64,000 nt of DNA from Syngnathus acus (lineage: Eukaryota > Chordata > Actinopteri > Syngnathiformes > Syngnathidae), in the NCBI RefSeq assembly GCF_901709675.1, contig NC_051088.1, positions 4,923,664 through 4,987,663 on the forward strand, given 5' to 3'. The number at the start of each line of letters is the position of its first letter. Within the stretch, counting starts at the first letter, position 1. The notes beneath the pieces were generated by a model, which searched no databases, had not been told where the DNA came from, and worked only from the letters and a program-made list of their open reading frames with translations. The translations under genes were made by a program, and so were the position numbers. Shown piece after piece: positions 38,025 to 49,900 of the stretch.

Positions 38025-39530
38025 TCAATATAATACTCTCAAAATAATGTGCTTTCAGTTCACAGTGGTAACCAAAATATTTTCACAATAGATAAAAAAA
38101 ACCATTGAAATGAATCCCTTAAAAATACGAAACAGCATTACATGCTTTCAGACACTCAACGGAAACACGTTTTCAGCAATTGCCATCGACAAACATTACC
38201 AGCATATTAAAATCATTATTCTGTAAAATAAAATCTTACGAGCAAATGAGGTACTCCATGACCAGAAAAAGTAAGTACAACAGAGAAAGGTTATTCCAGC
38301 AGATGTTAGTGACTCAAAGTTATTTGTTCTTTCATCCAAATGCTCGCAGTGTATAATTTTTTCCTTTCCCCAATAATGACACCACGACTCCATTCAAGCA
38401 CAGGGCCGAAAAACGCTTGCAAAGTTCGATCCGTGTATTCCCATGCGTGTTCTTCTCATCTGACATTGGCAGGTAGTGATAAAACACTGCATGCTAATGG
38501 CAACATTTGGCACTGAATGGAGAGCTTTGTGCTGCAGGGCTCATTGCCAACATTGGGAGGAGAAAACAGGGTTGTGAGTCAAGTTGCGGTTGATGAGCAA
38601 GCCTTGCAGTTCGAACAGTGCAGCTGCACACTCAAAGACACTCTCTGTTGGTCAACCACAAAAGAAAAAAGGCCTATGTGATGTCTATGCCTCTGCTTTC
38701 TGAGTGCGACTGCTATTCCCGTGACGACGACTTGAAGTCGAGCCCCGTGGCTTTTCACAAGCTTCTTCTATTGTTCCCTTCTCTTTCCCAACAGGATGTT
38801 TTCAACAGAACAACTGACACTCTATTGGGAATAGCACAAGTCAGTTTGGTTGGTAGTAATGATTGAGGTAGGGGCAGTCAAGTTGCAAAGTGGGGGCTGA
38901 GACAATGGTCATGATTTCAAGAGTACATCATCGTGCGTTTGTAACAAGTAAACTGTTTGTTGTTTGGTGATGCAATAAATGTAGAGTCACGTCAACAAAG
39001 TCCTGTGGAAAAAAAAAAAGCATTCCACAACATTATGAAAATTACAAAATGTATAAATATAAATGAAAGGAGATGGTTGTCAGAATGCAGTCACAAGTAT
39101 ATAGAAAAAGAAAAATCCACGCTGTAATTAATAAATGTAAAGTGTTACGTGAAAAAATATTAACGAAATCTAAATCTTCTTGCTTGGAAGGTGACGCTGC
39201 AGATCACGCTGGTGAAGTTTGTTGTGCTGGGAAATATACAGTTCCAGTATAATACTGTCGCTGATTTTAGCATAATTCCCCGCTGAATTCTACTCCAGAT
39301 TTGATTAAATCAAAAAGCATGTTGGTCTTAGGTAATGAGGGATGTGCTTCTTGAACAGAAGCCAACACTTGTCCAAGTTGTCTTTGTTATGAAGCTAAAA
39401 AAGCAATGATATCACCGTCACTCGGGGTGTGGGGTCAAGCCTGCAGAGACAAACATCATTCGCTCTACCAGGTGAATTCAGTGAGACTTGTTCCAAATTT
39501 GAAGATTCTATGCAGGTTTAAGAGTCATCA

Positions 39531-39921
39531 TCAAAGTGGGGCCACCTTGCCATCATACTGTGGAGGAGGGGTGAGAGGTTCTACACTAATGCTGGCGGTC
39601 GGTTGACAATTGGGCACCTTCTCCGATTTGATTCTGCGGATTTTGATGGGGAGGAGCTTGCGGGCACTTTTACCAGGTTTCCGATTTGAGGCAGAAAGAG
39701 CTGCCGGTGCGGTGCTGGAGGTGGAGCCAAGCTGCGATCCAGGATCGGCAAGCTCTGCGCCTTCAATTTCATACCGCACCCCGTCGACCTGCACCAAGTC
39801 ATCGTAGGAGGGCAGCTGGGAGGGGCTGGGCTGAAGATTACTTTGACGGACAGGGTAGTGGCCACTGCCTACTGCCTCCTCATAGGTGGGCACAGCATAG
39901 CGTTGGGGGTCTTGCTCGGCA
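39531..39921 (-). CDS. tmem51: TMEM51 last coding exon
   Basis: TGTGTGCAG acceptor, then (T)AEQDPQRYAVPTYEEA through to TPPPQYDGKVAPL and TGA. Encodes the cytoplasmic tail. Confidence 0.92.
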
Positions 39922-40787
39922 CTGCACACAGGAAATGTTGGAGTTACCATACATCTTGACATAGTATCTTGGATTGCTATCATATGCTGTTGCACACCAA
40001 CATAAACCAGACAAGAGGGCCACTCCTTTGCATCGCCATTCAATCTGGTGACCAATAGCTAAATGATATCTGATGTGAACAGTAAATTAGCCAGCAAATG
40101 AGCTTTAAATGTTTCTTATTATGAACGATGAAACCTCTCACGCTGTTATGCATGGCAAAAAGAAAGACAGCCTTATTTGATTCTATCCTTGGCTACAGTG
40201 CAGAATGGAATCCTGGTTCCAATCTGAATCTGAACGAAAAAGCGAGCACCAAATAAGACACTAAAAGCATTGATTGTATTTTCACTTGTGGAGGCAGCAC
40301 TTCATCAATACTGAATTACACATATTTTAACACTGTATTGTAATGTCTTTATAAATTCCACTTACGTTTCGACATCCCCATTTTCCCTGGCTGTCACGCC
40401 TCTTCGGTTCTGGGCTTCCTGGAGCATGCGCTGCTCCCTCTGCTTGTTCCTCATTCCCAGACACAAGGACAGCATCAGCATGACCACCCCCGAGGCCACC
40501 AGGACAAAGGCCACAGAGGAAGCTTTACTTTTCCTGTTCCCATAAGAATCACCTTCTCCTCCACCTGCACTACTGTTGCTGTTGTTATCGGTCGGGCTTG
40601 CAGGCACCACGCTCCATACGATCATGACAATGCCCAGTGCTACGAGTCCGACGCCCAGAGCGCAGAGTGCATACTGGGAACCAGAATTTCCATTGTTTTC
40701 ATTGATGCTGCTGCTGTTGTTGTTGTTGTTGTCATTTGTGTGTCCTCTGCTGAGGGGGCTGGCTTGTCCATCCACACTGGAACGCAT
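39531..40787 (-). CDS. tmem51: TMEM51, transmembrane protein 51 (2 coding exons, 270 aa)
   Basis: Joining 40787-40366 with 39921-39531 gives 270 residues (human about 253). The first membrane span is at about residues 40-62 (ALCALGVGL to VWSVVP) and the second at 91-112 (SVAFVLVASGVV to LCLGM). Between them is a Gly/Ser/Asn loop with NxS motifs at N68 and N71. The cytoplasmic tail has AVPTYEEAV, LPSYDDLVQ, the basic KIRRIKSEKV and the ending EPLTPPPQYD; these match TMEM51 in order, and PPQY (260-263) fits a WW-domain ligand. I start at ATG 40787 (A at -3) because the in-frame triplet at 40799 is GTG. An Asn/Ser-rich N-terminal stretch (residues 18-36) is longer than in mammals. The function of TMEM51 is poorly known. 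Confidence 0.92.
40366..40787 (-). CDS. tmem51: TMEM51 first coding exon
   Basis: Carries the Asn-rich N-terminus and both membrane spans. The donor is GTAAGT after GAA AC, phase 2. An acceptor candidate (TTAATCAG) lies about 30 bases upstream of the ATG, so a noncoding 5' exon is expected. Confidence 0.9.
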
Positions 40788-41304
40788 CTTGAGAGTCACT
40801 CCAATTCAATCAGCTGATTAAGTGCAACGTGGTCAAAAACTAGAGCGAAAAACACACAAGTAATTAGCACTTCTGTGAAAAAAACTTAAGAGCTATCTGG
40901 TGAGGCTTTGACTGGTCAAAACATCAATGTAATGCATGAAACTATGAGTTAAGAATTTGCCTCCACCCACTTTGGGCCAGATTTCATAAGAAAACCCATA
41001 AAACAAAGTGACACATAATTCCAGTCTATGCGTGTTGAAAAGTTAAATATTTGCAAGTAAGGATTTTCCACAGTGAGGAAAGACGCTGAATATGGTCAGC
41101 CGCAGCGACTGTAAAAAGACACACAACAACCAACGTGCTATATGCTATACTGGATCCAGCTACATTGAATATGGTTAATTCTGCTTAGCATCTTGGCAGC
41201 CACTGTTTTTGGCTGTATCATTTCACACTTGATGGGAGAGCAGGCACTCCACAGATCTAAATGTATGTATACCAAAGACCAAAACAGAAACAATTAAATC
41301 TTAC

Positions 41305-41384
41305 CAAAAGACCGTGATCTCTTCTTGGCTGCTGTTGCTTGCAGTGTAGGTCATAAATCTCCTCTCATCCATGGCAGTGCCTGG
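41305..41384 (-). other. Candidate TMEM51 5' untranslated exon
   Basis: On the minus strand a good donor (TTTTG then GTAAGA, exon end 41305) follows a possible acceptor (GTCCCAG or TTTTAAG). The stretch starts an ATG frame (MDERRFMTYTASNSSQ...) that would not join the TMEM51 frame, so if spliced in it would be an upstream ORF. No homology supports it. Confidence 0.3.
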
Positions 41385-41665
41385 GACTTGTGCCAACCTT
41401 AAAAGCATTGAAACAAATGTCTTGAAAATGTCTACTTCTTGATGAAATGATTATGCGGATCCACAAAATGTTTAATAATAAATAGCTTTAGAAGGGGACA
41501 CACCATAGAAAACATTTTTTTATATTCTTTGTATGCAAATATTTGGTTCTCTGGTGTGCCAAGTCATTTTGTTTGCTTTATCCCCAATTTATTTATGAAA
41601 ATGTTTCTGTGATGAGTCCATTCTTAATTTTGCAGCGTCAACAACTACGTGTACTGTAGTAAGTA

Positions 41666-42853
41666 CCGTATTGGCCCGAATACAAGACGACCACCTCATT
41701 TTCAAGACTCAAACTTGAAAAAAGACTTTTGACTCAAGTTAAAAAAAAAAAAGACTTTTGAAACACCAAATTTAATTTTTATACAAAAAATAATTACAGT
41801 ACATCTGAAACAAATGATTATAACAATACTATATTCGAGAGAAAAAGCAAGATATTTTGCCTCATTCAAATCATGCAAAAACTGTCGATCACATCTTAAT
41901 ATTTGAACATTTAAATACGTAAATGTGCAATCACATTTGTAAATTAATGGCTTCTGGTTTTTGAAATGTAAAGAAACCAATCCACCGTGATAAAACAACA
42001 AAATTGCAATAACTGCATTAACCATCAAAGTGAAGTCTGTAGTGTTGAATCAAATCTGAATAAGGAAAATCATTGCAATAAAATAATGCAAACTGCTACC
42101 GCTATTGTTGGGGAGCCTGAGGACTGTATAGGGGGTTGGCTCGGATAGTTATGCTCTTTTCGCCCCCAGGTGTCGGTCAGAAAACAGGAGGGAAGACGTG
42201 GTTCAGTTTGATTGCTTTACGGAATTATTGGCAAAAAAGTAACAGGCACTGTGGCTCATAGGGTCATACAGGCAAAAGGGTAATGTGTGAAGCGTGTGAA
42301 GGGTGTGTGTGGTTTGTGGGGTTCTGCAACAGACAAAAATACAACACAGAAGTCAACACTCAACCGCTGACGTCACACAACACTCGTGGACGTCACACAT
42401 TACATAACTAACTGCGCGTAACGGTTCTGCTATACTAAATAACCATAAATGAAATACTCTCTGCAACACACCAAACATAAGTCATCGATCGAGACAACAA
42501 AATACATTTGCTGGCGACCGTTAGTCGCCGTGCCGCTGCATACTCTTACGATGTGAGGCAAACTTAAAAGAACGCGCAGGAGCTGTCAATCAAACGGCGC
42601 GCACACGAAGCAAACCGCGATCGGACAAACGGCACAACAGTGGACAGTAGAGTAACAATGAAATGTATAGCCTCACTTTGCATCAAAAACGCACACGATC
42701 ACAGCAACATACTCAGTCGATAACAGCAACCTTAAACTTACCGTTGCGCACAAGTGAAAATGGGTATAACGAGACCCCGAATGTAAGACGACCCCCACTT
42801 TTTCAGTCTTATTTCAATGCAAAAACCATCGTCTTATATTCGGGTCAATACAG
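41666..42853. mobile_element. TA-flanked DNA transposon, family member 2
   Basis: The left end is CCGTATTGGCCCGAATACAA and the right end reverse-complements to CTGTATTGACCCGAATATAA, each bordered by TA. The subterminal words AAGACGA(C) occur at both ends. The interior is about 1.15 kb with no intact transposase; it contains a perfect CRE palindrome TGACGTCA (42368-42375) followed by a half site. It lies upstream of TMEM51. Confidence 0.7.
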
Positions 42854-44130
42854 TACATTCTTGACAACAACAGACTGGGCACGCCTGGAATAATAAAATG
42901 ACTGACATGCCACCACTGCAATTAAGATAGCGGACTTTTCCAAACCACTTATAAAACATTAAAGGAATCATACGTCAGGCTATCCATCCAAAGATTGGTA
43001 GACCCCCCCCAGGGCAGCAATGTCTTTTGTCATGTCAAAAAGAAAAATATTCCAATCCTTCCATCTCCCCAATCGTATTTGAATCGTACATACTTCGAAT
43101 AGTAGGAAAGACCATGTGACCAAACACAATGCCTATCAGGCAGTAGATATCTAAGACGGTCAATTTGAAAATCTTCCATGAAAGCGCTCTCGCCCCACAA
43201 TCAGGCCCTATATCGCTCCAGGCATCCACTGTGCAATGCACTCCACGGAGTTGGTCAGTTTAAATGCATTGGCAAACAACATGCACACACAATAGATCGC
43301 CAAAGAATGTGTGGCATGACGTGGACAGCTGAACAAAGTCTCCCAGTTATGTCAAGCGGTCTCTGTCAATGCCTGCTACCGTCTCAAAGCCATAAATAAG
43401 GCGACTCAAGTGCAATCAACAAGGAAGTAGAATGCAAAAAAAATAAGTAAATGCAAAAGTTAAAGCGATAAAATGCTACCGTCAGCAGTTCAACCCGAGT
43501 TCAGACAATCTGGACGCCCAACGCAATCAAACCCATACATGTTACGTCACACCAAGTAGCGACACACCCCGCGGTTGTTGTAAACTTTGTAAATAAAAGA
43601 AGTGGTCGTCGTATAACTTCTGGTACCGTTTGAGCTTTGGAAGAAGAAAGCGATGAGATTTTTTGTACAGTCACCTCCCGTAAAATGGTTCTCAGGATCG
43701 CCACGTTGTCTGCATTTGGTCGTCGAATGAATATGATGCTCAAATAAGTCGCCGGCAGCACATTTTAGTGGTAAACCGCCTTGGAATAAACGAGCTGCTT
43801 TTGTTTTGAATTAGACGGTTGGTTCCACAAAGAGCGCTAGAGCGAGAGACAAACACACTTCCCAGTATCAGACAGGGAAGGAGGTTGCTTGCTTCTACTT
43901 CTGGGTTAACCCTTTACTGACCTCAGCCTTAAAACTGTCAGCTTCTCCCGGGCAAATCTTTTGGTTTAAATAATATTTAATTTTTTCAAATAATAAAATC
44001 ATTATCATAAAATGCATGTTGTCGGCATTGTGGACTAATGGTTATGTTTTCCGTATAATTGAGAGCTCCTGATTTCCAATCTACATTAACAAAACATTCA
44101 TGTTCCGTGAACTAAATATTTGTCTTAAAT

Positions 44131-44270
44131 CACTGGTCCCCAACCTTTTTTGTGTCCTGGCATAGAAACAACCTAATTACTGAAGTGTGATGACTACATC
44201 CAGTTTTCTTTTTTTGTTTGTTTCTGTAATTGAAGAAAATCATGCTTCACAACTGATATTGAATGTTGGT
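44131..44270. mobile_element. Half of an hAT-type MITE
   Basis: CACTGGTCCCCAACCTTTTTT matches the end of the element at 10832, but the opposite inverted end is missing or unrecognisable. Confidence 0.5.
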
Positions 44271-45683
44271 AATTGAAGCAAGGTATTGAGAGCTGTATGG
44301 TTCCGTAAGAAGTAGGACTGCTAATAATTTATTTCTAGGAAGTTGTCGACTCTTTTCTATCTTATGACGTGGCCTATCCGAAGAAGTCTTCAAAGATACT
44401 GGTATTTGTTTTGTGGGCTTACTTTTTTTTGCCTTTCTTTTTTGTTACCTTAGCTTATTTAAAAAAAATAATACTGTAATTTGAAAGGTGAGTGATAGCA
44501 ATACCAGGTACTCCATACTCCTTGTGAGTTAGTGTTGAACATGCATAGTCTGAGTAGTTTTGCCTAAATAATACACTGCGCAAACTGGAACTTTAACATG
44601 CAACACATTGTGCTTGAGCAAACATTTGTTCTTCCATTAACAGTCTGAAGTATAAGCAACGTCCTGCAGAACTTACATGCCAGAAAGAGTTTACATATTT
44701 GAAAGCAAGAGTTATGTGGTGACATGAGACGATAGCATGAAAAGTAACCCACAACCTAATTAATGAAGGCCATTCTGACAAATGCTTGAAGTTCAAACCT
44801 TGGTCATTAGCCAATTGCTAGTTCTCAAACTGCCACCCGCTTTATTTTTCACGACCGCTATTTGTTTATGGACATGTCAAAAGTTGCACAAACAAATCCA
44901 CCCCATTTTTCAGATGTGTTTCTCCATGACTTAAGCAAAGGCCTCTTTGACAACAATGACAAAAGCAACCTAAAGCCAAGCCACTGGATTGTATTGTTCT
45001 GGTTGGAACTGTTCTTCCCATTCACACTGTTGTCTGCCCTCTTGGCAGTTTCTGTTTTAAGTCACATGCAGGAACTGAGACAGGAAAGAACAGGGAAAAG
45101 CCTTGATTGCAGCTCGGGCTTTCCCTTGAAGCAAATAATTCAATGTACTGTATAAATTGAGCATATGTCATATGTGGTTTAAATGAAATTGTATTCGGTC
45201 AAATAAATTCACATTAACCATGCAGTAGATATTGAAATTTTTGATTTTCAAACCATACATTTGAAATTGATAGACCATGTCTTCGCTCTACAGACCATTA
45301 AAGTAGAAATAATATAGTAATAAAAGTGCCTTTTGGTTTTTCCTGTCTCTCGACAGCTGTCAAAATTAGGGCCTGACTGATATGGAGTTTTTTTAGACTC
45401 ATGATACTGATATTTGGCAGGGGAAATAAAAATAGAATAAAGCACAAAGGAAAAATTTGGTTTTGTGTTAACACTGTCAGCCAGTCAGATGACGGTAAAC
45501 ACATTTCAGGTTGTGTCACCATTAGCAAACTTTATAGGTCATAATGACTAACAGGAGGAAGTTGCAAATTGCTAACAGGGAATTGAGAAAACCTGCAACT
45601 CATGAATGAATCATCAGAATACTGTAAAGCCCAAGCGTCATACGTAAATTGCATTTCCTCATTTACCTTTTTTTTTTTTTTCA

Positions 45684-45892
45684 GGTACTCTGGTTTCTTC
45701 CCGCATTTCAAAAACATGCAGTGTAGATTAATTGAACACTCCAAATTGCCCTAAGTGTGATTGTGTGTGTAAATGGTTGTTCGTCTGTGTGCCCTGCGAT
45801 TGGCTGGCAAGCAGTTCAGGGTGCCCCCCCCCCCCCCCACACACACACACACACACCTGGGATAGGTTCCAGCGTGCCCACGGCCCTCATCA
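45684..45892 (+). mobile_element. SINE tail fragment interrupted by a C-run/(CA)n
   Basis: GGTACTCTGGTTTCTTCCCGC, CATGCAGTGTAGATTAATTG and GCCCTGCGATTGGCTGGCAA give the body of the common fish SINE; the expected tail region is replaced by a C-run/(CA)n expansion (45823-45857) before GGGATAGGTTCCAGCGTGCC. Confidence 0.7.
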
Positions 45893-46312
45893 GTGAATAA
45901 TAAGACAGTCCTGCGAGGATCTGCAGCGTTAATTAATGAACCCTTATTTTATTTGTTGAAACAGTCAAGCAATGCCATTTATCTGTTAAAAGAATAGGCA
46001 GAAAAACACAAATTGTTGAGCTGTATATGTCAAGTAAGTTATACAATAATATCCTATTGGCATCTTTCTTACACTGTCCCTCCGAGACAATCTATTTAGG
46101 AGGTTGCATCATTCTTGTTTAGCATCACCTTTAGCACTTGCATCTTGTTCCTGGTTCCTGCCGGCTGTGACACAGCACACATAACATCTCACTTATATTC
46201 AATTTAAAAAAAGAAAAAAAAAGAAACTGCCTTTAACTTTCACACACAGCTTGTATTCATTTCGAAACCACAAATGAAAGTCAAGAACTGTGTATGTGCG
46301 TGCGTGTGCGTA

Positions 46313-46314
<2 letters not shown>

Positions 46315-46349
<35 letters not shown>

Positions 46350-46380
46350 GTGTGCGTGCGCACGCACGCACGCACATGCA
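46315..46380. repeat. (TG)n/(CG) microsatellite
   Basis: Alternating purine-pyrimidine DNA (TG units then CGCACG units), potentially Z-DNA forming, about 400 bases from the KAZN stop codon. Confidence 0.9.
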
Positions 46381-46757
46381 TGGGTATATCTGTGTGCAAA
46401 ATGAAATTGACCAACATACTCAGCAGTTTTTGTTAATTGAGATTTGCTACATTGACCAGGCATCACACATCAGAGCTTCAAAAAAGTATGAATGCTAATC
46501 ATTTTACATTTATAGGACATCATTGTAATCAAGTACCCTATTGAATACATAATCCATCCATACAAATCTCATTAATCCAGACAAACGACAAATACAAAAA
46601 TAATTAAAATAGCTTCAGATCTCCATCTTTTGATTCTGTTAAGAAAAAAAAAACATGTTCAAGGTGATGCCGTTTTTTTAAACAGACATTTGAATGAAGA
46701 CGTGAGTGCAATCTGTCATCAAAAGGTTTCTCGGCGACGTGTCACACTGTCACAACC

Positions 46758-46916
46758 TCACACATTGGTCACCCCGATGTTGGCGTAAGCCCGGACGGGG
46801 CTCCCTTGTGTCCTCGGAGGTGTTTGCTCTCTGACCTCACGAGGTAGCGACCCATAGCTGCTGTGATAGCTCAAGTCCCGTCCGTTGCGTGCCTTAGGGC
46901 TGAATCCGGTCGGCGG
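46758..46916 (-). CDS. kazn: kazn last coding exon
   Basis: TTGCTGCAG acceptor; encodes PPTGFSPKARNGRDLSYH to YANIGVTNV and TGA. The VTNV ending matches mammalian kazrin E and resembles a C-terminal PDZ ligand. Confidence 0.93.
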   Translation of the reverse strand, partial: PPTGFSPKARNGRDLSYHSSYGSLPREVREQTPPRTQGSPVRAYANIGVTNV

Positions 46917-49900
46917 CTGCAGCAAAAGAAATGAGAGAGACACTTCTTGGGTATTGATTCATGCCAAGGGCAAACCATATGATGCACACTTATGAAATAA
47001 CAAATGTTTTCAAACGACTTAATAATAGGCAACAGATAATTATATGCAACACTTTTTTTCTACAAGTCTCTGGCAGTGCTTCTGCAACTTTGCTAGAAAA
47101 TATATAATCTTTCCCATCACAGGAGATATTTTTAGTACAGGCTCACAGGCTACTCGTGTGGTCCTTGGGAGCTACCTGGATTAAATGTACCTTTTGGCAT
47201 TTAGAAACGCATTTGTTTGTTTTGCCTCTTAATATACGTTGCATGCAAAAACAAATACATTATTTTGTAGGAAATAAATAAAAGTGTAAAAACTTATGAA
47301 CACTTGTATCTGTTGCACTGTTCCACTTTAAGGCCATCAATGTATTAAGGTTAGAGAAGTTAGTATTTTACTATAAACTACCGTTTTTTTCCGTGTATAA
47401 TACGCAAAATTTAACTAATTTATTGTCCTAAAATCTGGGGTGCGCATTATACATGGGTACAATTTTTTTTTAATTTTTTTTTTTTAATTTAATTTTTTTT
47501 TTTTTTTTTTTTTTTTTTAAGAAAATCATGGTACTGGTACGAGTATTGATTTATGTATTGTTCTCTTCTTGTCATGTTGTGAAAGAATGTGGGTTGAATA
47601 AATACCGAAAGAACAATAGTGTGTTTGTACTGTGCTCTGGTCATTTCGTCAAAGAAGGGATAATAGTCCTCTTCTCTTCTTGACTGACAATGAATGTGAT
47701 CGTTTAATACAATCAGCAAATAACAAAATGCGTATTACAGGTAATATTTTATTTCACAACACTTTGCCTTGTTCCTTTCGTCTCTGCTGTTCACTTCAAA
47801 CACGCTCCATACGAACGCAATGCTCTCGTATCAGACGCTTGCTCGATCACCTGCTCGTTTGCTGTCACAATGTACCCTACACAAATCCGAAACATTTGTT
47901 GCGGCTCCGAGTCACGACGAGGGGCAAGTTTTGGTTTCCAAGGGTGTTTTTATTCCTCTTCAACGTCTCTCCCATACAGAGCCGCCTTTTTCACATGTCC
48001 GCACGTCACTTTCCTCTCTTTTCATCTGATCGCGGTGGTGCCTTTACGGGCAGTCGGAGAAATCAACGCCAACAAAAAAAATACATCCAGCCTAGTTAAG
48101 ACCATACCAAAGACTATAAAAATGGGACCCATTGCCTCCCTGCGTGTGTGACGATCATTGGGACTTTAAAAAAAAAAACAAATTTTAAAAAATTTAAAAA
48201 AAAAATAATAATAATAATTGGGTGCGTATTATACATGGGTACAGGCTTTTTTCCAGCATCAACATGCCATTGTTAGGGTGCGTATTATACATGGGGGCGT
48301 ATTATACACGGAAAAAAACGGTAATTACTTTTGAATGGTAATGACTCAAAATATAACATATATTACCAGTTATATTTTGCCCAACACTAATTTTGATATA
48401 CATACTATACAATGTGTGCAGTTCAAGATGATAAGATAAGGTAACTGCTTTTTCCCACCTTGACAGCCCTCCTCCTAAGTGAGCCCTCATCGTCCGTGTG
48501 TCGACTGGCAGAGCCAGGCGACCTGCTCGGGGAGTTTTGGCGAATGGGAGTTGGCGGTGTTCCCAAAACTAAGCGCTCAACGCCTTGCTTTCCATCTGCC
48601 CTGCAAAATTCAAAGAAGATTTAACATCTCTTGCTTTGAGTGGGTGCTAAAACAAAAGTGTACTGGATGGCATGGGTTTACCTGGCCAGGCCGATCAGAT
48701 TTGTCAGCTCTTCTTCGAGGTGTCTCCGAATCATGTGCTTGCTGCTGGGAATTCCCATTGTTGTGGCCAAAGTGTCGCTGGAAAAACTCGGTTCCAGCAC
48801 CATGACAGCTCCATGAATGCCGCTGCTGACTACACCTTCCGTAAACTCCTGCACAGATGGACGGAAGGTTTACATGGTGATTCAGCCAAGCACAGTGAGC
48901 CAGTTTCAATTTGGGTGTAAGAAAAAGTGAATTCAGTTTGAAATTAGTCATTCCCTTATGCTCACCTTGAGGTCGATATCTTTAAGCCATTTAATGACAC
49001 GATGAGAGGTCCAAACCAAAGGGTCCGTGTTTTGGTGCTCACACTGTACTCGGCGGGCCTGCAGTGCCTGGTGAGCATTTCGACAAGAGCCTTTTATTCA
49101 AGTGAGATTCTCTCACGTTTTAGAGGCCGGATGGTGCTGTGTGCATTGCCACTTACATCCTTTTCAAAATTTAGCGAGTGCAGCAGTTCGATGCCCAGCA
49201 GCAAGCTGACCTGGTGGAACTTTTTGGAGATGTTGAGATGGCGTTCGAGGTCACGGCGGGTCAGGGAGTGGAGCATGCGTCCGTCCACCAAGTGCGTGTG
49301 AAATGCCTGCGAGTACTGTGGCAAGCCCACGTCGCTGAGCCAGGCCTTGGCTACCCAGTGGTGGTCCATGTCAGCAGCTTTGGATAAACTGCAGAGAAGC
49401 AGTGTCAGTCATGGTCGTGTGTGGGTTCAGTTCCCAATCAGTCTTGGTCAGAATTTGAGGATGAATGCTTGTCTGTTTTTTTATGTGCCAATGGAAATAG
49501 ATTGATAACTGTTGTGGTATTATGGAAATGAGGGCAGCTTGCTGGACCAATAGCAAACTCAGCCATATGATGGAAGGCTCCGCCTGCCATATAGTTTAAG
49601 TCAAGGTTTGTCTCGCCTTCCTCACCCTCTTCCATCTTCAGCTTCCCTGTAGTCTTCAATGGCCAGACGCAGTTTGCGACGATGCATCAAACTGGTTACG
49701 CCCAAACCGAGCTCCAGGTCCTCATCGGTTAGCCCCAATAACACCTACAAAACAAACATGTCAACATGACCCTGCTCATTTGCAGTTCGGTATGTGTCGA
49801 TTTGCCCATTAGCACATTTGTTGTAATCCGCCGGTTTTATTTGCTCAAAAATGTAGCCATTCAGTGTCAGCGCCATCAAGAATGTCGATGTGTTTTGAGG

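Larger units (their letters stand above)
42854..46757. other. Intergenic DNA between TMEM51 and KAZN
   Basis: The 43490-43920 stretch is richer in CpG and could hold the TMEM51 promoter (inferred). A half hAT element (44131-44270), a SINE tail (45684-45892) and microsatellites (45823-45857 and 46315-46380) follow. Nothing coding is recognised. KAZN's 3' UTR must lie at the right edge; a minus-strand AATAAA is at 45948-45953. Confidence 0.5.

Noticed and set aside
40788-40799. Upstream start for TMEM51 (four extra residues)
   Set aside because: The triplet at 40799 is GTG, not ATG; the first true ATG is at 40787 with an acceptable context.
47632-48099. A 155-codon plus-strand frame inside the third DNA element
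   Set aside because: It lies within a transposon, has no recognisable domain and no codon signal; it is a chance frame.
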